From positions 17,977 through 81,976 of the forward strand of contig JADNRX010000249.1 in assembly GCA_015501595.1 (NCBI GenBank): a stretch of 64,000 bases of DNA, given 5' to 3'. The notes beneath the pieces are model-generated. The model was not told where the DNA came from. It saw nothing but the letters and a program-made list of their open reading frames with translations, and made no database searches. Made by a program: the position numbers and the translations under genes. Positions 47,361 to 62,627 of this stretch are shown piece after piece. Every line of letters starts with the position of its first letter. Position 1 is the stretch's first letter. The stretch is from Hymenopellis radicata. Taxonomy: Eukaryota; Basidiomycota; Agaricomycetes; Agaricales; Physalacriaceae.

Positions 47361-48287
47361 ATGAGCAGAATAAGCGCCTTTTTTGGCAATCGCGCCAGCA
47401 CCCAACCGCCTACCTCTCCGTCCACGGATTCGCAGTCGTCGTCTTCACCGTCGTCGGCGACGACGAGTCCTCAACCCTCGCCTCAAACGCAGCAGAATCA
47501 TCGCTGGTCCGTTGTCCAGAACTGGAAAAGGGCGTCTTTGAGAGACGTAACGTACAAGGCTTTCCGCCTTCCCTCGCGATGGAGCTCTGTGACAACCCCT
47601 CCGTGGTCCGGCTACGCATCTGGCGACTTTATGCTTGGCGCTGGGATGGTCATCATACAGCCTTCGACGGGCAAGGTCGTCGTATGCTACGACACCAAGA
47701 CCAAGAGCTACTTTCTTCCCAAAGGCAGAAAGGACGTGAACGAGTCGTTGGAGGACACAGCAGTACGAGAGGCGTGTGAGGAGGTACGCGTGACTATCTC
47801 TTGTTTCCCGTCGCGTCGCGCTGATGGCCGCTGATAGAGTGGCTACCCCGTCAGCCACTTTCCATTGTACAAGGATACCTTGCAACCAGTCCCTCCTGAA
47901 GATCGAGGCAAAGAATATCCAGTCAATATCGAGCCCGCCTTTGTCTCTATCGCTCCATGGCCTCCCAGATTCACCAGAGACGGGCAGCTCAGGTCGCACG
48001 GAGGCGAATATCTTACCTTTTGGTATGTCGGCCAGATCGCGGCGCATGCGCAATGGACGCCGGGAACAGGCATGGCCGACGAACAGAATTATATTTCTGG
48101 CCTTCACACTTTTGAGAGGGCAATCCACTTGCTAGGTGGGGGGCAGGGTCTCGTGGTTGCCCATGTTTGGGAGGTGTACGCGGCACACCTGAAGTACGTG
48201 GAGGACCAGCCGATTCTAGTAGGAGAATCTGAGGGATCGAGCGAGGACGATGAACGAGTGCCAGAAACGCGCCCCAATTCAGTCTGA
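47361..48287 (+). CDS. Nudix hydrolase domain protein
   Basis: Two exons (47361-47783, 47838-48287). Residues 1-50 are Ser/Thr/Pro/Gln-rich and probably disordered. The Nudix domain follows: GAGMVIIQPSTGKVVVCYD, then the Nudix box GRKDVNESLEDTAVREACEE completed across the intron by SGYPV, matching G-x5-E-x7-REA-x-EE-SG-h. The metal-binding Glu residues are present. The C-terminal half has PRFTRDGQLRSHGGEYLTFW and FERAIHLLGGGQGLVVAHVW. The family hydrolyses nucleoside diphosphates linked to other groups; the substrate here is unknown. The intron splits the Nudix box exactly between EE and SG, with a GTACGC donor. Confidence 0.9.
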
Positions 48288-48718
48288 AATGCCGAAGTAC
48301 GCAACTGCTGTCGAATGACCCCTCCAGCTAATGCTACTCTATTTAGGTATCCTTCTCTTTCCATCATCACATCGCTCTGCATATCTGCTATCATCAAGTT
48401 GTTTGTAAATCGCATTGTCTCTCGTACATGGTTGTATCTTTGGAATCCATGTCGAAATGTAAGTATACTCCGAATCGGAGTTTGCCGGCCCACCGTCCAA
48501 CTACCACCGTCACCACAAAATGCATGTGTCTCTTGTGTTCTTGTTCCCCGGTCAAAGACCCATAGTTCTCAACTTTCATTTTCATTGCGCACTCAGGTTT
48601 TCCACCCATGCTGCCACACCATATTCAAGATAAATCTAAAGTGTTGATATTCCTGTCCTTCTACATATGGAAAGCATCCAGTTGCAAAAGGTCTATAATA
48701 CAGCTTCTGTTTCATTCT
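48288..48718. other. Intergenic between convergent genes
   Basis: Short region between the 3' ends of the Nudix and ULA1 genes. Nothing seen. Confidence 0.45.
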
Positions 48719-50295
48719 TCACATTACTACTCCCGTCCGCATGTCGACACAATCGAGAATGCAATACCCACTCTGAGGAACGTACTGCCTCGTAATCATC
48801 TTGATTGCCTCTTGAGCCACCAGCCCACCCAGCATCGCCGCAGTATTCGGGAGATCAGCAGTCGGTGCGCGTACACTACAGCATTCGTCAATAACGTTGA
48901 CCAAAAGAATAAGAAGGCGTACATTTCACCAATAGCCTCATCGAGTTCCTCGAGGTCAGTTCCAACAGGCAACATGCCCTTGACGCGCTCCTTGATCGCC
49001 TCTTCCGTGACTTTAGCGGTGGCACTCTCTCCAGTGCCCGATGCCTCCAACTCCTGCCGCACGGCTCTTAGCGCTAGATGGATAGCCACATCCTTCGGAC
49101 TAGCCGCGAACGCCTCTGCCACCTTGGCCGGATCCTCGTCAAACACACCCCATTTCTGACCCATAATCACCTGTACGCCATGTGCATTTTTAATAAAAGT
49201 GTCAATCAAGTCCTCAGGAATCTCGCCGGCCGATGCTGGGATGAGAGACTTGAGAATCTCTTTGTCAGAGTTGAACTGGTCTCGGTACAGCTTTTGCAAG
49301 TGGATGTACGCCTCGGTGGAAGCTTTCATATCAGGGAGAGCGGGTGACACTGGCAGTGTCTTTTCGCGTTCTGTAAAGAGCTTGAGCGCCGTGAAGAGAC
49401 CATGAATGGTAGGTGGTATAACTGGGGGCGCGAGCGTGGTCTCGAGGTGAGGGAAAATGCCTTGTGTGAGAGTAGAAGGCAGAGAGGTGGGCGTCCAGAC
49501 ACGATAGGCCTGGGCATACGCTTCGTCAAAGTTCTCTTCGTCTTGTTTGAATTTCATGGACATGAGGAGCGACTTGAACGCGGCCTTTTCTTCTGAAGTC
49601 TTTGGGAGAGACGGTGAACGCGAAAGGGCGTTGATCAGAATGGGTATGAAGGGGACGTGGGCATGCTCGGTCGGGTCCAGTTCGTCTAGTTTTAGGGTGG
49701 TGGAATATTGAAGGAGAGCGGGGAAAGGATCGTAAATGCGAAGGGAGGGCATGTTGTCGGTGTGGGACTCTACAATAGGGTGAGGATGGTGCTGGATGAA
49801 GAGCTCGGCCAAGAAGCCAGCGGATGAGACAGAGAGCAGCGTTGGCGCGTACGGGGACGGCCAGAGTGTATCGGAGAGGTTGTGCAACTGACTGGGAGGC
49901 AGATTATGGGTGATGATGATCGTGTACTTGCTCAAGAACTCGAGATCGCCGACAACATTGGCCACAGATTTATCGGTGATGGCCTCTCCAACGACACCAT
50001 CATTCATCTCGCACAGAAGACGAACTGCCTCTGCTGCGCGTGGTTTGCCGATGGATGAGGGACCCTCGAGAAAGAAGTTGTTTCCGGCGTCTGCGGCGCT
50101 GGTGATGGTGTCATCGAGGATGGTAAAGTGGCCAATACCGGGCAGGACCAGATTTTTCAAGATGGACGTCGATGTCGCGGACGATGACAAAACCAATAGG
50201 CGCGCCTCTTCAAGCAAGGCTTGGCCCGAGGATGCCCATAGCCTCAGTTGGCGGTCATAGCGACGAGTTTTATGGTCTGGCTGGGCACTACTCAT
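48719..50295 (-). CDS. ULA1: NEDD8-activating enzyme E1 regulatory subunit (APPBP1/Ula1)
   Basis: With Uba3 it activates the ubiquitin-like protein NEDD8/Rub1, which is then attached to cullins to switch on SCF ligases. The start MSSAQPDHKTRRYDRQLRLW is typical, followed by LLVLSSSATSTSILKNLVLP and GIGHFTILDDTITSAADAGN (the adenylation-domain-like fold). It continues with NFFLEGPSSIGKPRAAEAVR and IIITHNLPPSQLHNLSDTLW. A helical middle region precedes GVFDEDPAKVAEAFAASPKD. A single intron near the end (GTACGC donor) joins EAIGEI to VRAPTADLPNTAAMLGGLVA. The protein ends YCILDCVDMRTGVVM. About 510 residues, normal for the family. An upstream in-frame ATG at 50319 would add eight residues; the second ATG was preferred. 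Confidence 0.95.
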
Positions 50296-50687
50296 TGTCA
50301 AGCACGGTCTGCTCGCCATGGAATAGTGCTCACCTGACAGACACGGTGTTCAGGTCTTGCGAGTCGTGCATCCCTCGACGGTCTGGTCTACTAGCAAGAG
50401 GCGTTACTGTCACTGTGACCGCGAGCGTCAATGTGACTAAAGGTGGCTGTGCCACATGACTAAGTGTGGCTGTGCTCGTGCCTTTGTCAGGCTCTCGGAC
50501 CCGGAAAAGGCGTCTTCCAATCTTGGCCTTTGACCACCATCATCGTTGTTGTCGCTGGATAGCCCGAGTCCCGACGCAGCGCTAGTGTGAGAAGCATACT
50601 TGCTTTGTATATGTAAGCATAGTGCACTGTACTGACATTATGTTCCGCTTGCAGTTCCAATAAAAGCTTGTATTGCGTCTGCCGACC
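50296..50687. promoter_or_regulatory. Divergent promoter region of ULA1 and the TFIIB gene
   Basis: 390 bp between divergent start codons of two housekeeping genes. It contains two TGTGGCTGTG repeats at about 50443-50473. No TATA element is obvious. Confidence 0.4.
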
Positions 50688-51791
50688 ATGTCAGTCTTCT
50701 CCCAGCCCTTTCCGCTCGCACAGCAGAAGGCAGCACCCCCACCCCCGCCCAGCTATGGCCCAGATCTTGCCGTTCGTCTTATATGTCCAGAATGTCGCGA
50801 CCCAAATCCACAAATATCAGAGGAGTTCGGTTCAGGAGATCTTGTGTGCAAGACTTGCGGTCTGGTGCTGGGAGACAGGATAGTTGACACTCGAAGCGAA
50901 TGGCGTGTACGTTTTCACTTTTTTTCTGCCTCTTAATCGCGTGTTTCATGAAAAATTTACCCTTAGACCTTCGCCAACGACGAGGGTGACGACCCGTCGC
51001 GTGTCGGAGCAGCTAGCGATCCGCTCATGGAGGGCATGGAGCAGCTGGATACCGTGATCAGTTTCCGGGATGGTGGCAACGGTCTCTCCCGCGAACTGCA
51101 GCGCGCGCAGTCCCGCGGACAAGGGTCACGTCAAGAACGCAACCTAATGGTGGCCTTTCGCGACATTTCGAGCTGGTGTGACCAGTTCTCCCTCCCAAAA
51201 ACCATCAGCGACATCGCGAAGCAGCTCTTCAAGCGCGCAGAACAGGAAAAGGTCCTCCGGGGCAAGCCCATGGACGCTGTCATTGCCGCTTGCATCTTCA
51301 TCGCCTGCAGACAGGCGCATGTCCCACGGACCTTCCGTGAGATATGCAACTTGACGCATGTGTCCAAGAAGGTTCTAGGGCAGTGTTATAAGGCGCTGGA
51401 GCAGGCTTTCAACCTCACACCTGGTGCCTCCGCTGCACACCCGTCGTTGGCACCCAGCACTGGCCCCGAGTCTCTCGTTATCCGCTACTGCAATCACCTG
51501 GATCTGTCGCCGAGGCTGCAGTCCATATGTTCCGATATCATCATCGCTGCTCGTGAATTGGGCATTGGCGATGGCCGGAGTCCTGTGTCGATTGCTGGCG
51601 GAGCGATATACTTTACTTGTCTCTTGATGGGACACCCAAAGACGTTGCGGGATATCGGGGCGGTTGCGGGTGTTAGTGAGGGCACGATAAAGCTGGTCTA
51701 CCGTCTCTATTATGCTGAGCGCGAAAAGCTCGTCAAGGAAGAGTGGAGAAAGGCGGGCAAAGTGGATTTGGCCCGGTTGGAAGACTATTGA
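50688..51791 (+). CDS. SUA7: Transcription initiation factor TFIIB
   Basis: Bridges TBP at the promoter and RNA polymerase II. Two exons (50688-50906, 50967-51791) encode 347 residues, as in yeast (345). The N-terminal zinc ribbon is C-P-E-C at the start of the domain ([12 protein letters not shown]), then [20 protein letters not shown], giving two C-x2-C pairs. The B-reader/linker follows ([16 protein letters not shown]). Two cyclin-like repeats come next: [20 protein letters not shown] with [19 protein letters not shown], and [18 protein letters not shown] with [19 protein letters not shown] helices ([19 protein letters not shown]). The protein ends DLARLEDY. The frame is intact. Confidence 0.96.
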
Positions 51792-52388
51792 TGTCTGAGC
51801 TCGATGAACGCCGTACGTAGTTATTTATCGTTTTTGGGAATGTTATTATTACTCGCAATGTACTTTTCTACCAATATGCATTCATTCATAATAGAACTCG
51901 TTCTTGGGATAACACGACCGCGTCGTATAGGCTAGTAGTCTACAGGGTTGACAAGCAAGGTCACTCCTTTCTTCCTTTACTGTACTCGAAGGAGCGCCGC
52001 TTTCGTCTTCGCTGTTGCATGCAGTAGTTGAGGCGTTGAGGAACAGGTACGTGTTTATGGTTTTGATTCATACGGAGATTCTTACCCATGACATTAGTGC
52101 CTGTCAACTAATTTATCGCTAGTAGCCGTCGCAAGAAGTCGCAGAGAAACTCGACGTTGTCTATTATCGTTGCCGATTCAACTCGTCAGCAGGTAAGAGC
52201 TCATCACGCAGCTTGGCGTTCCGGGGCAGATTCATGTGGTATGTTATCTCACGACTGTGTTACGGACGTCCTGCGCTCATCCTTTTGAACCAGGCCTTTT
52301 CTTTCCCGGCTATGCTGATGAGTTTCATATGAAAATGAGCCTATTACTCGCTTTAAAAAGCGAGCGTGTTATGGTGGACACCCCAGTG
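51792..52388. other. Intergenic, carboxylesterase promoter
   Basis: About 600 bp. Close to its end is GGCCTTTTCTTTCCCGGCTA and a TTTAAAAAGCGAGCGTG block, both echoed upstream of the second esterase copy (GGCCTTTTTTCCCGGCTA, TTTAAAACGCGAGCGTG at 55831-55932), so the promoter was duplicated with the gene. Confidence 0.5.
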
Positions 52389-54572
<2,184 letters not shown>

Positions 54573-55064
54573 GGAACGAAATGTACATGTCGAAGTAACG
54601 ATGGTCGTGATTTCAGCGTCTAAGCGAAGAACGATGAGTAGACGAGTTCAGTTGAGAGCCCCCCGTGTCATACTGATTCCGATGCCAGTCACCAGAACTC
54701 TTCCTCTAGGTACTCAACTTGCGCCATCTTGTATTACTATCCGACTACGCCGCCGAAACCATGCATGCGACACATCTCAAAGATATCCACCGTGCGCCTG
54801 GTTTGTAAACTTGATGGAATGGTGCGGCGTGCTTGCCCTTTGGCGGAGGGAACGGTAGGGTTTGACAAACTACTCCCAAAGTTCTGTCAAGGGCGCAGCG
54901 AGCTCCCCGCGTTCAGGCCGGTAATTTCTTGCACGAGATCCGTGTAACGTCGGGGTCGACAAACTCCCAGTTCCGTCAAGGCGGCGAGCTCCCCAAACTC
55001 AGGACGCAAGTTCAAGCTCATACACGAGTACTGTACATGATCCTAACGGCGAGGTCCAAGGACA

Positions 55065-55346
55065 TGAACGAGATCCAGTCCATGACCTTGAGGAAGAAAA
55101 GAAGTTGCGAGCTCAGAGTCCAATCGAACAAGAGCGTTGTGGACGAAAATAAGGCAAGTCATAAATAATATGCATATGAAACCAGTCGAAGATACTGAAA
55201 AGAAAGCATCCGAAAAGAACAAATATGATAAATGTTGACAGAGAGTATTGACACGCTAACTGCCGTGATGAAACCATGGTGCAGAATGCAGCCATAAGAG
55301 CGAGACTGGGAATGAGCATTGAGGACAGCTGCAGGTAGCGATACAG
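55065..55346. repeat. Duplicated 3' segment, copy 1
   Basis: Matches 61223-61518 in direct orientation with small indels (both contain CAGTCCATGACCTTG, AGGCAAGTCATAAATAA and CGTGATGAAACCATGGTGCA). It sits about 490 bp after the first esterase; the second copy is fused to the broken third esterase. Confidence 0.88.
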
Positions 55347-55705
55347 TTTCAGGCTGCACTCCGTATGATGAGCTAGTCGTGTGCCGATGCGCGGGTTGGT
55401 TACTAGAAGGCATGTGTCAAAATCGTCCGTTAATTAATACACGCTCCGAATGTATGCGTCGATGTCGTCGGTTTCCTGGTATTAGGCAGGACGACGCGTA
55501 GAACGGGTAGTACTATGCGTGTCGCGTAAATCCGATTTGGTAACGGTCGTCCATTCCACGTGCGGTAATGTCTGCGCAGTGCGTTGGCATTGGCAAATCG
55601 CCAGGCTGAAACTGCACTTTCCTTCCTGTCATTTTCTCCGTCGGACTTGCGTCGGACCGTAAGTACAAACTCATCTAACGCCTGTCTAACGCTTTTAGCA
55701 CTCGT

Positions 55706-55732
55706 TCGGAGTCGGAGTCGGAGTCGGAGTCG
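55706..55732. repeat. (TCGGAG)n hexanucleotide repeat
   Basis: Four and a half copies of TCGGAG without interruption. Confidence 0.9.
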
Positions 55733-55965
55733 TTCCTAGTGTTGGTGGTCTTAGAAGTTAGCTAGCACAACTAAACGAGGCACATTGACTTAACCAGACG
55801 GGTTCGTTAAACTTACTAATTTGATTCAGGCCTTTTTTCCCGGCTACGCAGAGTCTAAAAATGAACCTTGTAAAGTTGTAATTGATGGTGATGATGAACC
55901 TGAGTCGCTCATGACTTTAAAACGCGAGCGTGTTCGGCTCCAGAATAGCTGCCAACGCCCCAACC

Positions 55966-58148
55966 ATGGCGACTCTTCTGTATCTTGCTGCTCTCGCGGG
56001 AGTTGCTCTCTGCGCGCCTCAAGTACAGGTTGGAAACACGACCTTGATTGGGCGCGACGTTACACTCCTACAACAGGACTTTTTCGGGGGTGAGCATCTT
56101 CCATGACTCTATTGTTCATTATTCTAACACTTGACTGTAACCAGGTATTCCCTATGCTGAGCCTCCGTTGGGCGAGCTTCGTTTGCAAGCTCCTGTGACG
56201 AAGTTCTTCCTGGACGACGACGTCTTTAACGCCTCAAGCTTTGGTCCGGGTTGTCTACAACCGGTACGTGTTCTTGCCAAGGCTTTCTCACACGAAGAGC
56301 CCAATTATGTCACAGCAAGCGGCCTTCCCCATCTCGGAGGACTGCCTCACGATCAATATCTTCCGTCCCTCAGGAATTTCTGAGAACGCGTCGCTGCCCG
56401 TATTATTCTGGTAACATCGTGTCCCTTATGTCCGAGTCGCCTTATTCATTGACATCCTAGGGCGTATGGCGGAGGCTTCTTGGTAGGCGCGTCCTCGACA
56501 GCCAACGGCAGCGCTATTGTCGCGCACGGTGTACAGAGGGTAGATGAATGCACCCTTTGTTGTTTCTGAAAATATCTAACACTGGTTTGCAGGGCACACC
56601 CGTCATTTATGTGAACTTCAACTACAGACTTGGCCCTCTCGGATATCCACAAGGAAACGAAGCTGACTCCCGTGGAGAGCTCAATCTTGCTCTCAAGGAT
56701 TACCTAGCAGCTCTGGAATGGGTGCAGATGAACATTCACGCGTTCGGAGGTGATAACAGCAAGGTGGGTAATTTTACTCATCGTCGGTTTGCGCTGAAGG
56801 GACACTTTTAGGTGACCATATTTGGAGAAAGCGCAGGGGCAATCATGACAGCTGTTCTTCTTCTGAATCCTTCAATTTCACAGTTAGCTCGAGCCGCCGT
56901 AAGTAATCTGCAGGTTGTTTTGTCTGGTTAGTGACGTATTCTTCTAGATACTCGAATCTGGCTCGGCTGCATCCAGCGTGACGTTCGATGCTGCTCCTCG
57001 TCAAGACAGCTGGGAAGACTTTGTAACTGGCATACCTAGCTGCGAGCAACTAGCCACGACGAACGTCACCTTCGATTGCATACGGCTTGCCAATACATCG
57101 GAAGTATTCGAGGGTCTGCTGTATTCGATTGCAGTAGCTGATGAGCTGATTTCCTTTGCACCTACTCTCGATGGGCCTGACGGTCTCTTTCCGGATTATC
57201 CTTCTCGACTGTTCAGTCAGGGGAAGTTTGCTCGTATCCCTTTCATTGCTGGAACAAACTTGGATGAGGGTGAGGCAGACTGCTACTCTGTTCCCCGTCA
57301 TCGTTCTCAAACCTCTAACATAGGCACTACGTTTGTACGGAAGACGATAAATCTCACTGAGGCCGAGGAAAAGGCTTACTTCGCAGCAAATTTCTCGCCG
57401 CCAGGACTTCCAGATGATGTGGTGGACAGGCTTTTCGAGCTGTATCCCGACGATCCTGTCCTTGGTTCCCCTTACAATACGGGGAACGAGACTTTCGGCT
57501 TATCAAAGACCTTTAAACGGATGGCGGCTCTCTGTCAGTTTGATCTTCACTCCCATTTGACTAAACATTTACAAATGCTTTCAGCTGGCGATATCAGCTT
57601 CCAATCTCAAAGAAGACTATTGTCGCAGACGGCTGCCAATGCTGGAGTCAAGACGTACGGTTATCTCTTTGAACAACACTTGTTGTCTATAGCGCCATAC
57701 CTTGGAGGTAAGCTTCAAGTCGTCTAGTCAGGACCTTCGGCTGAAATCCCCAAGTCGCTCATGCTAATGACGTCTATTTTGTATACGGAGCCGTCCCTCT
57801 GATGAACGAAACGGCCTCGTCCAATGCTCTGAGTCTGGCGATGATTGATTATTGGGTTTCTTTTGCCACGAGTCTTGACCCCAACGATGGCCTGGGCGTT
57901 GCTCGTATGTGTTGTCATTTATTGAATCCGCATCTTGTCATCTTACCGCACCAAAAGGTCCGCTATGGCCCCAGTACACGTCTGATAACCAGGTACAGCA
58001 TCTTGCCTCCACTTCTGTTCTTTACGCTGACTTGACTTACCAGGTCCTGATGCAGTTAAATGGCGACAATCTGACTTCTATACCGGACGATTATCGACAA
58101 GAGCAGATCAACCTCATCAACGATAACGCTGTGTTATTCCACCACTGA
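55966..58148 (+). CDS. Secreted type-B carboxylesterase/lipase, copy 2
   Basis: A paralog of copy 1 with the same exon plan. Signal peptide MATLLYLAALAGVALCAPQV; then [38 protein letters not shown] and YVNFNYRLGPLGYPQGNEA. The nucleophile elbow is VTIFGESAGAIMTAVLLLNP. The Glu sits in FIAGTNLDEG and the His in VAHANDVYFVYG; copies 1 and 3 have HG at the last site. The C-terminus reads LMQLNGDNLTSIPDDYRQEQ and ends AVLFHH. A 34-bp apparent intron after CLQP is shared with copy 1. The frame seems intact. Predicted extracellular ester hydrolase; substrate unknown. The Ser/Gly change after GESAG (A for S) and the HA for HG may alter activity. Confidence 0.84.
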
Positions 58149-59261
58149 GCAGTGGGTAAAGTCGTAGTTATTTCAGTTGGAGCGTCTAGTGCATGTCACA
58201 CAATGAGTAGATGACGAGGCTCTCCATGTGCTATGCGGATTTCGATCCATTCACCGGACAGTAACGTAGTATATATGTTTCTCATTCACGGCCACTAGTC
58301 GGATAATATTAATGGACTGTTCTCTCGCCCGTCAGACAACGAATAGTCACCTCTGGTGAACACCATACCCTTTTCGTGACGTCTTCGTGATCTACGAAAG
58401 CGTTCATGAAGACATGTGGTACTCGGATCGTGTCCTTGGTACAATCTCGAGGCACAGTACCTTGCAATCAACCGGAGCAGAGAGCTGGAGCTACCGTGCG
58501 CTGACCTATGAAGTGGTTTGTATAAATGAGGCAGTCGTGTGGCGTGCGCATCTATTGCCGCCTTGTTGAAGCCGACGGCACTTACGTCATGAAGTTCTTG
58601 TTTCTCAACCATCATGTTTGCGAATTCAAAAGAAGGAGGTCGCTTCTAAAAGCTGACGCCTGACCAGCCGAGGTTCTACCATAGAGGCAACATACTACAG
58701 GTCCGTTATTAGTTTATGGATCACGAACGCTGAGAATTCGAAGTCCGGAAACTCATGTAAAAATACTGACAGATTCTTGTGGCACATGGCGACCTCGGTC
58801 ATTGACTTACATGAAAATCATTGGCGAGAGGAGCCGAGCAGAAGCTCAACCTTGTGGTCGCGACAGCGACCGAGTCGGGTCCATTTGAAGTGTCAGCAAG
58901 TACCAAAGGATCAGGGCGTCATGGTCCATGGGTACGCACAACATGTCCAGCACGCTTGGTTGCTCGCCTTGTCAATCAACTGCGTTGCTGACTATGATCA
59001 TCTCCCGAATACTTGATTCCGACGGCCTTTCTTTCTCTCCGTCACTAACTGTTGCTGATCTTCTCCCTTGTATTTGAAACGAAAACCTATGATGAGCTGA
59101 CTGTGCCATCACTGTGGGCCCACAACGCTCGGGTACGATTTGGGCCATGCTCTTCAGCGAATCTGATAGTTCCCTGTTCAAATGAGCCGGAGCCGCTCTT
59201 GTGTCGCCTTGATTTCTTAAAAGCAAGCGTGACCTGTTCCACAAGGTAGAAGTCCCAACCA
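58149..59261. other. Spacer between esterase copies 2 and 3
   Basis: About 1.1 kb with no supported gene. The last bases (GCAAGCGTGACCTGTTCC before the ATG) retain a weak match to the promoters of copies 1 and 2. Confidence 0.4.
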
Positions 59262-61222
<1,961 letters not shown>

Positions 61223-61518
61223 AACGAGATTCAGTCCATGACCTTGGGAAGAAAAGAAATTGCGAGCTCAGATTTCAGAGTCCAATCGAACAAGAGAGTT
61301 GTGGATGAAAATCAAGAATGTAATAAGGCAAGTCATAAATAACATGAAACCAGTCGAAGATGAAAAGAAAGCGAAGGAGAAGTCAGATGAAGTATGATAA
61401 GTGTTGACAGAGGGTATCGACGCGCTAATAGTAACTGCCGTGATGAAACCATGGTGCAGAATCCAGCCAGCCATAAGAGCGAGACTGGGAATGAGGACAG
61501 GTAGTCGATACAGTTCGA
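61223..61518. repeat. Duplicated 3' segment, copy 2
   Basis: The partner of 55065-55346, directly fused to the truncated end of esterase copy 3. Confidence 0.88.
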
Positions 61519-61537
61519 GACCGGATTCGTATACGAA

Positions 61538-61865
61538 CTAAACACTCAAACACTTTGCCGTAATCATCCAAATCATCATTCCCTTCCCCCGCATCGAATA
61601 ATGCAGCACCTCCGCGGGATAACTAAAGAATATTTCCATAAGACACAAAGAATGCCCCGTTATAGAGCCACACGAACGCCACCGCGGCGATGCCCGCGCC
61701 CTTATTCCCGGTCTTGGTGTACATGGCCGTGCACGCGGTGAGCCCGATATTCGCGAGGAGCACGGCGAGCCAGGTCCCGAGAAGTTGGGGACGCCGGTTG
61801 ATGCGCTGGGTGAGCCAGAGAACAACGAGATAGTTTTCCATGACGCGTAATTCTGTCCGCATCAA
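61538..61865 (-). pseudogene. Fragment of an MFS sugar transporter
   Basis: Reads VMENYLVVLWLTQRINRRPQ (the loop-2-like RxxRR motif after a helix), then AVLLANIGLTACTAMYTKTG and AGIAAVAFVWLYNGAFFVSY. After an intron it gives YPAEVLHYSMRGKGMMIWMI, the PxEILPYxxRAKG region of sugar porters. It covers roughly transmembrane helices 8-10 only. The 5' part is absent, and the 3' end stops at the boundary of the duplicated segment. A broken remnant. Confidence 0.72.
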
Positions 61866-62152
61866 TGACTGTCAGAACAATGTGTGACTATCCAGCCGCA
61901 TATGAATGGGTACTCCTCGCATTTCGGGCGCCACATTGTCCTTCGGGGCGTTCGGTTGGTTGCCCTTCCCACCCTGCCCAATTTCGATGGGTTTTGCCAG
62001 ACAACCATAGGTGCACATCGAGAACAAATCACCCTTCTCAACGTGTCGTTCCACGCGTGAGACATTTATTCAGTACAGCGGGGGCGGTGGCGTACAGGTG
62101 GCGTATTACTATATAGTTTTCCCTGTGATCATTGACAAGGCTTTTTGGGTAC

Positions 62153-62409
62153 TTCCGTACGAAAATTTGCCCCAAACCTCCTGCCGCATATACCCCCACA
62201 TGAGCCATGTGGCGGTGAGTGTGAGTTGGGGCTGACCACTGTGCATGATGGGCTCAGCACACGTCCGGGTTTTACCTGGGAGCCAGTTCCGTACGTTATT
62301 TGGGACATAACCTTGTCCAGATGGGCGACTTCCGTATGTGAGCGCGCACCAGCAATTTGGCCTCTTCCGTACGTCGATTTACCCACCCATTTTTGGCCAT
62401 TTCCGTACG
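62153..62409. repeat. Degenerate array of TTCCGTACG motifs
   Basis: TTCCGTACG occurs at 62153, 62287, 62365 and 62401, with TTCCGTATG at 62330. The last four are spaced 35-43 bp and most are preceded by TTTGG(C/G). The motif core CGTACG is palindromic. No coding frame. It is possibly the remains of a repeat-rich mobile element end. Confidence 0.7.
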
Positions 62410-62627
62410 AAAACGGCCCGTAACCTCTTAGATCTTAGGGCATAGGCGGGGTCCTGTTGGACCATCAAAATGCCTCGCACTTTTTCCCACGCTCCCAGGC
62501 CGATTCTCACACGAACCTAATTTTTGCTCGCTGCGCTCGCAAACAAATCGTGTTCGTCTGCCAAGGTCAGTAAGGTTTGCTTTCTAATCTCTTCCTCTAC
62601 AATGACAATGAATCTGTTAGCTCCATA

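Larger units (their letters stand above)
54573..55965. other. Spacer after esterase copy 1
   Basis: No gene supported. At 54865-55020 two degenerate units share GACAAACT, GTCAAGG and GCGAGCTCCCC. A segment at 55065-55346 is repeated near 61223, and a hexanucleotide repeat is at 55706-55732. Confidence 0.5.
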
